62,412 nucleotides of DNA from assembly GCF_913062725.1 (NCBI RefSeq), contig NZ_CAJXWY010000021.1, positions 1 through 62,412 of the forward strand, in the 5' to 3' direction. Source of the stretch: an uncultured Thiohalocapsa sp. GTDB taxonomy: Bacteria > Pseudomonadota > Gammaproteobacteria > Chromatiales > Chromatiaceae. Both the position numbers and the translations under genes were made by a program. The notes under the pieces are model-generated. The model was given only the letters and a program-made list of their open reading frames with translations. It was not told the origin of the DNA and searched no databases. Shown piece by piece: positions 38,630 through 47,475 of the stretch; position 1 is the first letter of the stretch; every line of letters starts with the position of its first letter.

Positions 38630-38659
38630 TTTATACCATGTAGGATGTTTTTGGGGCAA
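38630..38659 (-). promoter_or_regulatory. Candidate sigma70 promoter for rpsB-tsf
   Basis: On the minus strand TTGCCC (38659-38654), an 18-base spacer and TATAAA (38635-38630) give a fair match (4/6 and 5/6) in one of the few AT-rich spots of the spacer. The inferred start near 38623 leaves a leader of roughly 309 bases before rpsB. Confidence 0.45.
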
Positions 38660-38695
38660 TTCAGGGATCGGCCCGATGCTTGGCCCCAGAGCTGA

Positions 38696-38756
38696 ACTCG
38701 GCGCTGGGCTCGGCACTGGACCCGGCATTGGGCCTGGCACCGGACCCGGTCCTCGG
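38696..38756. repeat. Degenerate 12-bp tandem repeat
   Basis: Units ACTCGGCGCTGG, GCTCGGCACTGG, ACCCGGCATTGG, GCCTGGCACCGG and a partial ACCCGGTCCTCG follow head to tail. It lies in the rpsB-map spacer and is not in a recognised gene. Confidence 0.65.
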
Positions 38757-39040
38757 CTTGGTTGAGTCCTGGGGCGATCCCATGTCCGCCATTGCAGCCG
38801 GGGTGTGCCAGACGCCAGTCGCCGCCAGCTCGGTCCGGCCAGCTCGGTCCGCAGGGGCCGGATGGGATGACCCGACGGGGATGATTGGCGACGACGGGGG
38901 CTTGTCGTCATACCCATGGAGCCAGCGGGATTCGACGCCCCCGTCCCGCCCGCTGCCTCCGCGCCGACGGCGCCAGAAAGCCCGGATGTGACGGGTCGAC
39001 GTAACCATGGCGGCACGCCCGCCGCAGCCAGGAATGATCT

Positions 39041-39841
39041 GTGGATGCCTCGCGAAACGATATGGCGGTAAGCATTAAATCCGACGCCGAGATCGCCAAG
39101 ATGCGCGTCGCCGGGCGGCTGGCGGCCGAAGTGCTGGAGATGATCGGCGAGCACGTGGCGCCGGGCATCACCACCGGCGAGCTGGACCGTATCTGCCACG
39201 AGCACATCGTCAACGTTCAGGGCGCCGTGCCAGCGCCACTCAACTATCGCGGCTTCCCGCGCTCCATCTGCACGTCGGTGAACAACCAGGTCTGCCACGG
39301 CATTCCCGGCAACAAGCGCCTGAAGAAGGGCGACATCGTCAATATCGATGTCACGGTCATCAAAGATGGCTACCACGGCGATACCAGCAAAATGTTCTGT
39401 GTCGGTGAGTCCTCGGTGCTGGCGAAACGGCTGGTTGGCATCGCCCAACGGGCCCTGTACACCGGCATCGAAATGGTGCGCCCGGGCGCGACCCTCGGCG
39501 ATATCGGGCATGCCATCCAGACCCTGGTCGAAAGCCATCGCTACTCCGTGGTGCGCGAATACTGCGGGCACGGCATCGGCCGGGAGTTCCACGAGGAGCC
39601 CCAGGTGCTGCACTACGGCAGGCCGGCGGAGGGCCTGACGCTGCAGCCCGGCATGTGCTTCACCATCGAGCCCATGGTCAACGCCGGCAAGCGCCAGGTG
39701 AAGCTGCTGCAGGACGGCTGGACGGTGGTCACCAAAGACCGCAGCCTCTCGGCGCAGTGGGAGCACACCATCGTGGTGACGCCGGAGGGCTGCGAGATCC
39801 TGACCCTGCGCGACGAGGAGCGCGCCGCGGCAGCCGCCTGA
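39041..39841 (+). CDS. map: Type I methionine aminopeptidase
   Basis: Map removes the initiator methionine. The 266-residue protein shows the five metal ligands in NIDVTVIKDGYHGDTSKMF (two Asp), GHGIGREFHEEP (His), FTIEPMVN (Glu) and WEHTIVVTPEG (Glu). ATG at 39041 or at 39062 (MAVSIKSDAEIAKM) are both possible; the first has an AGGA about 12 bases upstream. map is divergent from rpsB, as in E. coli. Confidence 0.96.
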   Translation: MDASRNDMAVSIKSDAEIAKMRVAGRLAAEVLEMIGEHVAPGITTGELDRICHEHIVNVQGAVPAPLNYRGFPRSICTSVNNQVCHGIPGNKRLKKGDIVNIDVTVIKDGYHGDTSKMFCVGESSVLAKRLVGIAQRALYTGIEMVRPGATLGDIGHAIQTLVESHRYSVVREYCGHGIGREFHEEPQVLHYGRPAEGLTLQPGMCFTIEPMVNAGKRQVKLLQDGWTVVTKDRSLSAQWEHTIVVTPEGCEILTLRDEERAAAAA

Positions 39842-39875
39842 CATCGCCGCCTGACATCGCCACCTGACATCGCCA
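39837..39875. repeat. 13-bp tandem repeat, 3 copies, overlapping the map stop codon
   Basis: CCTGACATCGCCG, CCTGACATCGCCA and CCTGACATCGCCA lie head to tail. The first copy contains the map TGA stop, and each later copy repeats the TGA. The period is not a multiple of three, so the array lies at the very end of the gene and beyond. Confidence 0.75.
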
Positions 39876-39948
39876 CCATCACCTGAGCGCGGGCACCTGC
39901 TGCCGCATCGCCGCCGGGCTGCCGACGACGGACATTCCCCCGGAGCCC

Positions 39949-39975
39949 ATCCCCGGGGGCCCATCCCCCGGGGAT
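39949..39975 (+). terminator. GC-rich hairpin between map and glnD
   Basis: ATCCCCGGGGG (39949-39959) and CCCCCGGGGAT (39965-39975) form a perfect 11-bp stem with a 5-base loop. There is no T-tract after it. It could end the map transcript or act in the glnD leader, 63 bases before the glnD start. Confidence 0.4.
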
Positions 39976-40037
39976 AGGGTGACCATCGGCGCCACCCGCC
40001 GACAGCCGCCGCAGGCCACGGACTGGCGTCAACCGCA

Positions 40038-42743
40038 ATGAGTCCAGCCGGAGCCGACGCCATGATCCAGGTGTACACGAGCCCTCCCACCGCCGACGGG
40101 CAAGCCGCTGCCACGGCCCCGGCCGGCGCCGCCGGCGAGGCCGATGCCATCGCCGCCTTCAAGGCGGAGCTCGCCGCCGCGCGCGCCGCCTTGTTCGCGC
40201 GCTACGACCACGGCGAGCCCGTCACCGAGCTGGTGGGCCGCTGGAGCCGGGACATCGATCGTTTGGTGATGGCCGCCTGGCAGCGCTGCGTGCCCGCGGC
40301 CGAGGCCGCGGCCGTGGTGGCCGTCGGCGGCTACGGCCGTGGCGAGCTGCACCCGAGCTCCGACATCGATCTGCTGATTCTGGTGGGCGATGATGCCGCC
40401 GATCGCCTCGCCGAGGTCATCGGCGGGCTGGTGATCTTTCTGTGGGATATCGGGCTGGAGATCGGCCACTCGGTGCGCACCGTGGACGATTGCCGGCGTG
40501 AAGCCGCCGACGACATCACCGTCGTCACCAACCTGTTGGAAGCGCGGCTGATCGACGGCGATGCCGAGCTGTTCGAGCGCATGCGCACCGCCGTGGGTCC
40601 CGCGAGCATCTGGCCGAGCGAGGCCTTCTTCGCGGCCAAGCGCGACGAGCAGCGCAAGCGCCGGCTCAAGTACGGCGATACCGCCTACAACCTGGAGCCG
40701 AACATCAAAGAGAACCCGGGTGGCCTGCGGGACATCCAGATGATCGAGTGGGTGGCCAAGCGCCACTTCGGCGCCGACAACCTGCACCAACTGGTGGACG
40801 AGCGCTTCCTGACGGAGACCGAGTACCTGGCGCTGCGCGACGGTCAGGCCCTGCTCTGGCGCATTCGCTTCGCGCTGCACCGCCTCACCGGGCGCCGCGA
40901 AGACCGCTTGCTGTTCGACTACCAGCGCACCCTGGCGGACGAGCTCGGTTTCACGGACCAGGGCGACAATCTGGCCGTCGAGCAGTTCATGCAGCAGTAC
41001 TATCGCGCCGTGATGGAGCTGAACCGGCTCAACGAAATGCTCATGCAGCTGTTCCAGGAGGCCATCCTGCTGCATGATCAGATCGGCCCGCCGGAGCCCG
41101 TCAATAAGCGCTTTCAGTCACGCAGCGGCTATCTGGAGGTCACCCACTCGCAGGTCTTCGCCCGCTCGCCCTTCGCGCTGCTGGAAATCTTTCTGGTGCT
41201 GCAGCAGCATCCCAGCCTGCAGGGGGTGCGCGCCAGCACCATCCGGCTCATTCGCGAGCACCGCCATCGCATCGATGATGATTTCCGCGAAGACGTGCGC
41301 GCCCGCAGTCTGTTCATGGAGATCCTGCGCCAGCCCCGGGGTGTCACCGCCGCGCTGCGGCGCATGAACAGCTACGGTGTGCTGGCGGCCTACATCCCGG
41401 CCTTCGCGAACATCGTCGGGCGCATGCAGTACGACCTCTTCCATGTCTACACCGTGGACGAGCATACGCTGCGACTGCTGCGCAACCTGCGCCGGTTCAC
41501 CATCCCTGAGCACAACGGCGAATTTCCGCTGTGCTCCGCCATCGCCCAGCGCATCCCCAAAGTGGAGCTGCTCTATCTCGCCGGGCTGTTCCACGACATC
41601 GCCAAGGGCCGCGGCGGCGACCACTCCATCCTCGGCGCGCGCGAGGCCTGGGACTTCTGCCAGCTGCATTATCTCAGCGAATACGACAGCCGCCTGGTGG
41701 CGTGGCTGGTGGAGCATCACCTGCTCATGTCCATGACCGCGCAGCGCAAGGACATCTCGGACCCGCTGGTGATCCAGGCCTTTGCGGAGCAGGTCACCGA
41801 CGCCAACCGCCTGGATTATCTCTACCTGCTCACCGTCGCCGACGCCCGTGCCACCAACCCCAAGCGCTGGAGCTCCTGGAAGAACGCACTGCTGCGCGAC
41901 CTCTACCAGGCCGCCCGACGCACCCTGGTGCGGGGACTCGACAATCCACAGGCCCAGAACGACCTCATCGAGCAGAAGCAGCGCGAGGCCATGCGCCTGC
42001 TGGCTTATGAAGGCATCGACGCGGCCGCCTGCCGCGATCTCTGGAGTCGCTTCGGCATGGACTTCTTCACGCCGAGCTCACCGGAAGAGATCGCCTGGCA
42101 GACCCAGCGCATCCTCACCACGGCGCCCGCCGACCTGCCACTGGCGGTGATTCGCCCCATGGCCTCGCGCGGCTGCACCGAAGTGTTCCTGTTCTCCCGC
42201 GACGAGAAGAACCTCTTCGTGCGCATTACCGCGCTGCTCGATCAGCGCGCGCTCAACATCATGGATGCGCGCATCACCACCACCGACGACGGCTATGCGG
42301 TGAACGCCTTCCAGGTGCTGGGCCCCGACCACCGCCCCATCGACCAGGGCGGCGACACGGATGAGCTGCGCGACCTGCTGCTCGCCGCACTCCGGCGCCC
42401 CGGCGGCAAGCGCCCGGTGGTGAGCCGCCGCCTACCGCGTCAGCATCGACATTTCTGGGTGGAGACCCGCGTCAGCTTCGCCGAGGACCCGCGCAACCGC
42501 CGCACCATGATGCGCCTCACCACCTTGGACCGGCCGGGGCTGCTCGCCGAGATCGGCGTCGTGTTCGAGGTCTGCGATATTCGCCTGCAGAGCGCCAAGA
42601 TCGCCACCGTCGGCGCCGAGGCGGACGACGTCTTCTTCATCTCCACCCAAGACGGCGCCCCCATCGTCTGCGAGCAGACCCTCACCTGCCTGCGCCAACA
42701 CATCCACGAGCGACTGGAAGGCGCCACCGACGAGCGATCCTGA
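40038..42743 (+). CDS. glnD: [Protein-PII] uridylyltransferase / uridylyl-removing enzyme
   Basis: GlnD senses glutamine and modifies PII proteins, controlling nitrogen assimilation. The 901-residue protein has a nucleotidyltransferase domain (VGGYGRGELHPSSDIDLLIL, residues about 95-114) and a GlnE-like helical domain. It also has an HD hydrolase domain (LYLAGLFHDIAKGRGGDHS, near residue 515) and two C-terminal ACT domains (LFVRITALLDQRALNIMDAR; RPGLLAEIGVVFEVCDIRLQ). Starts at 40038 or 40062 are both possible. map-glnD order is conserved in gammaproteobacteria. Confidence 0.96.
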   Translation: MSPAGADAMIQVYTSPPTADGQAAATAPAGAAGEADAIAAFKAELAAARAALFARYDHGEPVTELVGRWSRDIDRLVMAAWQRCVPAAEAAAVVAVGGYGRGELHPSSDIDLLILVGDDAADRLAEVIGGLVIFLWDIGLEIGHSVRTVDDCRREAADDITVVTNLLEARLIDGDAELFERMRTAVGPASIWPSEAFFAAKRDEQRKRRLKYGDTAYNLEPNIKENPGGLRDIQMIEWVAKRHFGADNLHQLVDERFLTETEYLALRDGQALLWRIRFALHRLTGRREDRLLFDYQRTLADELGFTDQGDNLAVEQFMQQYYRAVMELNRLNEMLMQLFQEAILLHDQIGPPEPVNKRFQSRSGYLEVTHSQVFARSPFALLEIFLVLQQHPSLQGVRASTIRLIREHRHRIDDDFREDVRARSLFMEILRQPRGVTAALRRMNSYGVLAAYIPAFANIVGRMQYDLFHVYTVDEHTLRLLRNLRRFTIPEHNGEFPLCSAIAQRIPKVELLYLAGLFHDIAKGRGGDHSILGAREAWDFCQLHYLSEYDSRLVAWLVEHHLLMSMTAQRKDISDPLVIQAFAEQVTDANRLDYLYLLTVADARATNPKRWSSWKNALLRDLYQAARRTLVRGLDNPQAQNDLIEQKQREAMRLLAYEGIDAAACRDLWSRFGMDFFTPSSPEEIAWQTQRILTTAPADLPLAVIRPMASRGCTEVFLFSRDEKNLFVRITALLDQRALNIMDARITTTDDGYAVNAFQVLGPDHRPIDQGGDTDELRDLLLAALRRPGGKRPVVSRRLPRQHRHFWVETRVSFAEDPRNRRTMMRLTTLDRPGLLAEIGVVFEVCDIRLQSAKIATVGAEADDVFFISTQDGAPIVCEQTLTCLRQHIHERLEGATDERS

Positions 42744-42823
42744 GCGGCCGCGGTGCCCATCCCCCGCCCCGGCGGCGACCGCCCCCTTGGCCCCACGGGT
42801 CGAAAGAGCCATGACCGGGAACA

Positions 42824-42852
42824 TTGACGACGATTGCTGTCTGTCCTAAAAC
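42824..42852 (+). promoter_or_regulatory. Candidate sigma70 promoter for the secreted-protein gene
   Basis: TTGACG (42824-42829), a 17-base spacer and TAAAAC (42847-42852) match at 5/6 and 4/6. The predicted start near 42859 lies upstream of the ATG at 42956 and inside the reading frame that would begin at 42824, which favours the downstream start. Confidence 0.5.
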
Positions 42853-42955
42853 CGACAATCAGCAGTCTCTGATATGGAGCGGCACGGGCGCCATGGTCTG
42901 CAACGGGCGGAAGATCTCCTCAGCCACCGTCGGTGCGGGCCTGCGCGTGTCCCCC

Positions 42956-43576
42956 ATGGCCACGCGCGCCTCAGCGCCTTGGCATCCGCCCGTGAGCCTG
43001 CACGCCCTTGCCCTGGCCGCGCTGCTGCTCGCCGCCGCCGTCGCCAGCGCCGGGCCGGCGGGCGGCACGGCCGCAGCGCCGCCGCCGCGGGATGCATCCC
43101 CGGGCACGAGCGGTGCCGAGCGATCCAATCCGGACCCCGCCGATACGGCCCCGGCCGGCCCCGCTATGGGGGCCGACGAGCACCCGTCGACGCCGCAGGA
43201 CGATCTCGCCCCCGACGACATGGTGCCGCGGTGGCTGGAGGCGGTGCGCGCCCAGCGTCGCGCGCTGCAGGAGCGTCGCCGGGCGCAGCATCAGGCGCGC
43301 CGCCGGGCGTTGGATCCCGTGGGCAGCGCCCGCCAGCAGGCCATGGAAGAGGAATTCCGGCGCCGGCGCCGGGAGATGCGCGACATGATCGCCCGGGATC
43401 GCTGGCTGTTTCTGAATTTCGGGCCCTGGCTCTCGCCGCTGCCGACAGCCCCGGGCCCGTCGGCGCCCGCCGGCGTTGCGCCGTCGCAAGCCGCGCCGGA
43501 CGACGACGCCGAGCAGACGGCACCGGCCGGCGAGCTGCCGGAATGGGACAACGGCTGGTACTTCCGCGGTTGGTAA
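42956..43576 (+). CDS. Secreted protein of unknown function with a charged helical centre
   Basis: From the ATG at 42956 the 206-residue product has a signal peptide (hydrophobic core LALAALLLAAAVASA, cleavage after ASA), then a Pro/Ala/Asp-rich linker. A strongly charged probable helix follows (about residues 88-140, with RRRRREMRDM) and a tail ending EWDNGWYFRGW. No family is recognised. An upstream in-frame ATG at 42824 is unlikely because it coincides with the candidate promoter. Length, signal peptide and codon use suggest a real gene. Confidence 0.65.
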   Translation: MATRASAPWHPPVSLHALALAALLLAAAVASAGPAGGTAAAPPPRDASPGTSGAERSNPDPADTAPAGPAMGADEHPSTPQDDLAPDDMVPRWLEAVRAQRRALQERRRAQHQARRRALDPVGSARQQAMEEEFRRRRREMRDMIARDRWLFLNFGPWLSPLPTAPGPSAPAGVAPSQAAPDDDAEQTAPAGELPEWDNGWYFRGW

Positions 43577-43620
43577 CCAGGGGCCGTCGGCGGGCGGCTC
43601 ACCCGCGCTGCGGTGTCGCC

Positions 43621-43668
43621 AAGCTGGATCCCAAGCTGGGCCCCAAGCTGGGCCCCAAGCTGGGCCAG
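43621..43668. repeat. 12-bp tandem repeat, 4 copies
   Basis: AAGCTGGATCCC, AAGCTGGGCCCC, AAGCTGGGCCCC and AAGCTGGGCCAG lie head to tail between two convergent genes (gap 43577-43714, otherwise empty). Two copies are identical, so the array is recent or actively homogenised. Confidence 0.75.
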
Positions 43669-43714
43669 GCGTGGCCGCGCCCCATAAGACGCCGGCGGCG
43701 CGCGCGTCTGGGCC

Positions 43715-44305
43715 CTATGGCGGCGTTTCGTCGCGCCCGCGGTGCTTGGCGGATTCGGGTGCCGGATCGGCGGTGAGCACCGGCAGATCCTGCTGGGCGT
43801 ACACCAGGCGCTCCGCCTGCTTCTGCTCGCGGGCGCGGATCATTTTCTCTTGCCGGGAGCGCACGCCATAGCCCAGTGCCGCGCCGCCGGCGGCGGAGAT
43901 GGTCAGCAGGCCCAGGGTCATCAGTTGTGCGAACATCAACGCCACCCCAACGCCGACGGTACCGCCGACGGCTAGGCCCGTCTTGAGTGTGGCGCCGCCG
44001 GAGCTGCGCTTGCGTTGCCTGGCGAGCTTGGCCTTCTCCTTCTCGGCCTGGACACGCAGCTTCTCGCGCTCACGGGCATGGCGCTTGTGCTGGCGTGCGA
44101 CGGCCTGCTCCTTGACGCTGCCGATCACCGAGTCGAACCAGAGCGCCACCAGCACGCCCAGGGTCAACGCCAGCGCCGCGAACAGCCAGACGGTCTGTTG
44201 TAAGTCCGTCATCAGCGCCGTGTAGGTGATCAGCGCCGTGGCCACCTGCAGCAGCAGGATGCCGATCAGGAATTTGAAGACACCGCCGATGCGCGGTCCC
44301 AGCAT
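43715..44305 (-). CDS. Membrane protein with coiled-coil, unknown function
   Basis: The 196-residue product has two N-terminal transmembrane helices (about residues 9-31 and 37-58). A charged predicted coiled-coil (about 65-100, rich in Lys, Arg, Glu) and two Gly/Ala-rich hydrophobic segments (about 107-145) follow, with a hydrophilic tail. The ATG at 44305 lies 16 bases after the lipoprotein gene ends, so the two are likely co-transcribed. No family is recognised. Confidence 0.7.
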   Translation of the reverse strand: MLGPRIGGVFKFLIGILLLQVATALITYTALMTDLQQTVWLFAALALTLGVLVALWFDSVIGSVKEQAVARQHKRHAREREKLRVQAEKEKAKLARQRKRSSGGATLKTGLAVGGTVGVGVALMFAQLMTLGLLTISAAGGAALGYGVRSRQEKMIRAREQKQAERLVYAQQDLPVLTADPAPESAKHRGRDETPP

Positions 44306-44321
44306 GCCGTTCTCCTGCCGC

Positions 44322-45656
44322 TCAGCGGCCCTGTTGGACGGCGCCCGTCGGCGGCGATGGGCCTGCGCCGGCGCGAGCGAGCATGAAGACCCAGTCGCCA
44401 GCCGCCGGCGGCGCGGCCGCCGCGTCGATGGCCGGATCGGGGAACATGCCGACGAGCCGGCTGCGCACCGCCCGCAGGCTGTCCGCCCGCCCGGCGTCGG
44501 CCGCGGGGATGGCGCGATCGTAAGCATCCACCACGCTGTACATATACTCGCGGCCGACGCCACTCAGGTCCACGAGCATGCGCACATGATCGCCGCCTCG
44601 CGGCACCAGCCGCGGTTCCAGGCTGGAGACGAGGAAAGGTCCCGGCGCCGTCGCCAGACGCGCCGCCAACGCCGGCTCGCCGGCGCGGCGCAGGTATTGG
44701 GCAAGGGTGCGGCGCAGCAGCGCCGACAGCTCGGGACTGGTGCGCTCCCCCAGGGGTGATGCCGCGCGCCCCGTCCGCACGGGCACCAGAAAGGTATGGG
44801 CGCTCGGGGCCGGTGGCGCGCCGCCGGAACCCGCCGCCAGCACATAGGTCTCGAGCACCCGCAACAACTCGTCGTAAGCGCCCGCATGGGCCCCGGCGCC
44901 CAAATCGGCCGGATCGCCGGGGAGGATGTAAGTGTAGATGCCATAGCCCGGCTCGGCGTTACCGAGCAGGCGATCCAGGCCAGCCGTGGGGCGCTCGGTA
45001 CCGCCGGCCGACGGCAAATACAGCAGCGCGTCGTCGCCGGCGCCCAGGGCCGGCGATGCGCCGGCCCGTGCCGGGCGCCTGGCGTCGGCACGCAACAGGC
45101 CCTCGGCGGCGGCACGCTCGATCACCAGCGCCGCAGCGTCGCCGCTGCGGGCGACGGCGCGCTCGATGACGGGCACGGCGGCCTCGGGCCCGTAGCGAGC
45201 CACCACCTCCGAGACGACATCCGCAAGGTTGCCGCAGCGCCCGCTGATGAGCGCATCCACCGCCGATGCCGGCGGTACGCCGGCGGTTTGCAGGTCAGCG
45301 GCCAGGATGGTCAGTAATGAGGTCTCAGTGACATTCGCCGGCCGGCTGGCGCAGCGGGCGGTCACCGTGCGGCGTAGCCGCAGGTCTTGTGCCGACGGCG
45401 CGCCATCGGCCCCGACCGCCGGGCCGCCCGCCGCCGCCGGGCGTCCGCTCGTGCGTTCCTGCGCTCGGCGCCAGCGCGGTGGTGCGCCCGGGTCCGCCGG
45501 CACGCCGGGCGTTATGGCCGCGGCGGGCGCTGATCCCCGGGAGTCGGCCTGCGTGTGCGCCGACTGGGGTCGATGCCCCGGGCCGCCCGGCGGCTGTGCA
45601 CAGGCAGCTAGCAGCAACGCGGCCGCAGGCGACAGAGCGGTGACAGATCGGGGCAT
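44322..45656 (-). CDS. Putative outer-membrane or periplasmic lipoprotein, unknown function
   Basis: From the ATG at 45656 the 444-residue protein has a lipoprotein signal (MPRSVTALSPAAALLLAAC, lipobox LLAAC). A Pro/Ala-rich linker leads to a conserved-looking region with two Cys (TARCASRP and SGRCGN) about 35 residues apart in a helical region. The C-terminal part has predicted beta strands (YGIYTYILPGDPADL; HTFLVPVRTG; FLVSSLEPRLVP). I recognise no domain. It precedes the membrane-protein gene at 43715-44305 in a probable two-gene operon. Confidence 0.7.
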   Translation of the reverse strand: MPRSVTALSPAAALLLAACAQPPGGPGHRPQSAHTQADSRGSAPAAAITPGVPADPGAPPRWRRAQERTSGRPAAAGGPAVGADGAPSAQDLRLRRTVTARCASRPANVTETSLLTILAADLQTAGVPPASAVDALISGRCGNLADVVSEVVARYGPEAAVPVIERAVARSGDAAALVIERAAAEGLLRADARRPARAGASPALGAGDDALLYLPSAGGTERPTAGLDRLLGNAEPGYGIYTYILPGDPADLGAGAHAGAYDELLRVLETYVLAAGSGGAPPAPSAHTFLVPVRTGRAASPLGERTSPELSALLRRTLAQYLRRAGEPALAARLATAPGPFLVSSLEPRLVPRGGDHVRMLVDLSGVGREYMYSVVDAYDRAIPAADAGRADSLRAVRSRLVGMFPDPAIDAAAAPPAAGDWVFMLARAGAGPSPPTGAVQQGR

Positions 45657-46042
45657 GGCGAGTGGACGCTTGACGAATGTGGCCGGCACTCAGCGGATAT
45701 GGTGGCGGATTGACGGCGTGCTGGATGATAGCGGAATCCGATGCGACTCAGCATCGCCGCCACCGCGGCCGGGGCCAGAACTGGCACTGGGTCTTGAAAA
45801 GCCGCAGTCGCGCAAAAACCTGCCCCCATGCCACGACACCCGGCCAGGGACCGCACCGGGCGGCATACGACACCTGACAGAGGCCCGTCGCCTCCGGACG
45901 ATCGGCGGTTGCAGACTGGCTGGCGGAGGCTGCCCTCGCAGACGTCCGCATCGGCTTCACGATAGCATCGCGACCGTCGAGCCCGCCGCCGGGCGCCACC
46001 CGGACCGCCATCGCAATCACCGGCCGCCGGCCCGCGCCGGGC
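45657..46042. other. Divergent spacer with degenerate dispersed repeat
   Basis: This 386-base gap between the lipoprotein gene and the DUF938 gene has no credible gene. Its right half carries the degenerate hairpin repeat copy (45921-45990). On the minus strand TATCAT near 45735 could be a -10 box for the lipoprotein gene, but no good -35 is present. Confidence 0.45.
45921..45990 (+). repeat. Dispersed intergenic hairpin repeat, degenerate copy
   Basis: TCGCAGACGTCCGCATCGGC, TTCACGATAGCATCGC and GACCGTCGAGCCCGCC follow the same block order as the copy at 9335-9408 (TTCACGA, hairpin, GTCGAGACCCCCGCC). The stem here is poorly paired, so this copy looks decayed. Confidence 0.55.
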
Positions 46043-46702
46043 ATGCCCGTTGAGTCACCGTTCGAAGCCATGGACAAGCCCTACTCCCCTGCGTGCGACG
46101 AGAATAAGGCGCCTATCCTCGCCGTGCTGACAACGCTGTTCGCGGACCGGCGCCACGTGCTGGAAATCGGCGCGGGCACCGGTCAGCACGCGGCGCACTT
46201 CGCCCCGGTGCTGAGCCATCTCACCTGGCAGGCCAGCGATATCGGCGCACACCTGCCCGGCATCGACCGCTGGCTCGCGGAGGCCGATGTGCCCAATCTG
46301 CCCGCGGCCATCGAGCTGGATGTGGACGGGGCGTGGCCCGACGGCGGAGCAGGACCCGATGCGGCGCCGGGCGAGCGCCCGAGTGGGCCCGTGGATGCCG
46401 CCTACAGCGCCAACACGGCACACATCATGTCTTTGGCGCAGGTGGCGCACATGTTCGCAGGGGTCGGCGCCCTGCTGCCGGCGGGGGCGCCCTTCGCGCT
46501 CTATGGCCCCTTCAGCCACGGCGGGCGCCACACCAGCCAAAGCAATGCGGAGTTCGACCGCATGCTGCGCATCCGCGACCCCCTCTCGGGCGTGCGCGAC
46601 CTCGACGAGCTGACACCGCTCGCGGCTGCGGCGGGCCTGGCCCTGGAAGACGATATCGCCATGCCCGTCAACAACCGCATCCTGGTCTGGCGCCGGCATT
46701 GA
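46043..46702 (+). CDS. DUF938 SAM-dependent methyltransferase-like protein
   Basis: This 219-residue protein matches the DUF938 pattern: YSPACDENKAPILAVLTTLF, HVLEIGAGTGQHAAHFAPVL (SAM motif), WQASDIGAHLPGI, SANTAHIMSLAQVAHMFAGV and YGPFSHGGRHTSQSNAEFDR. Substrate is unknown. A second start at 46070 (MDKPYSP) would be equally near family length. The 190-base gap to the next gene is empty apart from short CATGACCC repeats near 46742-46765. Confidence 0.85.
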   Translation: MPVESPFEAMDKPYSPACDENKAPILAVLTTLFADRRHVLEIGAGTGQHAAHFAPVLSHLTWQASDIGAHLPGIDRWLAEADVPNLPAAIELDVDGAWPDGGAGPDAAPGERPSGPVDAAYSANTAHIMSLAQVAHMFAGVGALLPAGAPFALYGPFSHGGRHTSQSNAEFDRMLRIRDPLSGVRDLDELTPLAAAAGLALEDDIAMPVNNRILVWRRH

Positions 46703-46892
46703 CGATCCTGGTCCTGCCCGTATGAGCCCGCGCGCCCCCCGGCATGACCCCGGGCATGACCCTTGGCTGCAGCCCTGACCGCCCCATCGACGGCCTCTCC
46801 GGAGCATACCTTCTGAGCGCACCCCCTGACTCCGCCTTCTGGCCCCATCTCCTGACCCAAGCCCAACAGCCGAGCCGCACCGGAGCACATCC

Positions 46893-47450
46893 ATGACCAG
46901 CGACCGCAACAGCCTCCATCGCGCCCGCGCCGCGTGGCGCTGGCGCGGGCAGCAGCGCCCCGACTTCGCCGTCGCCCCCGGCGCCGGACAGGAATCCGTC
47001 TGGGACTATCCGCGTCCGCCGGCCTATGTGCCGGACAGCCGCCCTATCGAGATCTACGCCGGGGACCGGTTACTGGCGCGCACCGAGCGCAGCATGCGGG
47101 TACTGGAGACCGGCAGCCCGCCCACCTTCTATCTGCCGCCCGAGGCGGTGGACATGGCGCAGTTGCAGCCCTCCGACCGCCGTACCTTCTGCGAGTGGAA
47201 GGGCCGGGCCGAATACTTTCATGTCACCGACAGTGCCGGGCGCCGCCTGGACAACGCCCTCTGGCGCTATCCGGACGCCTTCGACGACGCGGCGGCCATC
47301 GCCGGCTGGTTCGCCTGCTACCCCTCCCAACTGCGCTGCTTCGTGGACGGGGAAGCCGTGCGCGCCCAGGCCGGCGGCTACTACGGCGGCTGGATCACCG
47401 CCGAGCTGGTGGGCCCGTTCAAGGGCGAGCCCGGCACCGGGCACTGGTGA
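46893..47450 (+). CDS. DUF427 domain protein
   Basis: The 185-residue protein carries the DUF427 pattern: ESVWDYPRPPAYVPDSRPIE, SMRVLETGSPPTFYLPPEAV, FCEWKGRAEYFHV, NALWRYPDAFDDAAAIAGWF and VDGEAVRAQAGGYYGGWITA. The fold is a small beta structure of unknown function that is widespread in bacteria and fungi. It precedes ybaK by 25 bases on the same strand. Confidence 0.85.
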   Translation: MTSDRNSLHRARAAWRWRGQQRPDFAVAPGAGQESVWDYPRPPAYVPDSRPIEIYAGDRLLARTERSMRVLETGSPPTFYLPPEAVDMAQLQPSDRRTFCEWKGRAEYFHVTDSAGRRLDNALWRYPDAFDDAAAIAGWFACYPSQLRCFVDGEAVRAQAGGYYGGWITAELVGPFKGEPGTGHW

Positions 47451-47475
47451 CCAGACACCGCCGAGCCCGGCCCGC

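Larger units (their letters stand above)
38315..39040. other. Long divergent spacer between rpsB and map
   Basis: This 726-base region has no convincing gene. It holds a candidate rpsB promoter at 38630-38659, implying an rpsB leader of about 300 bases, and a 12-bp tandem array at 38696-38756. Reading frames here are short with shadow composition. A long rpsB leader would fit feedback control by S2, as known in E. coli, but I cannot show the S2-binding structure. Confidence 0.5.

Noticed and set aside
38403..38765. 120-codon frame in the rpsB-map spacer
   Set aside because: No ribosome binding site, Arg/Gly-rich composition and overlap with a 12-bp tandem array and the candidate rpsB promoter.
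39837..39875. CRISPR-like repeats
   Set aside because: Here and at the other short tandem arrays the units are directly adjacent with no spacers, and no cas gene is present.
42824..42955. Upstream start (ATG at 42824) for the secreted protein
   Set aside because: It coincides with a candidate -35 box, and the downstream ATG at 42956 gives a clean signal peptide.
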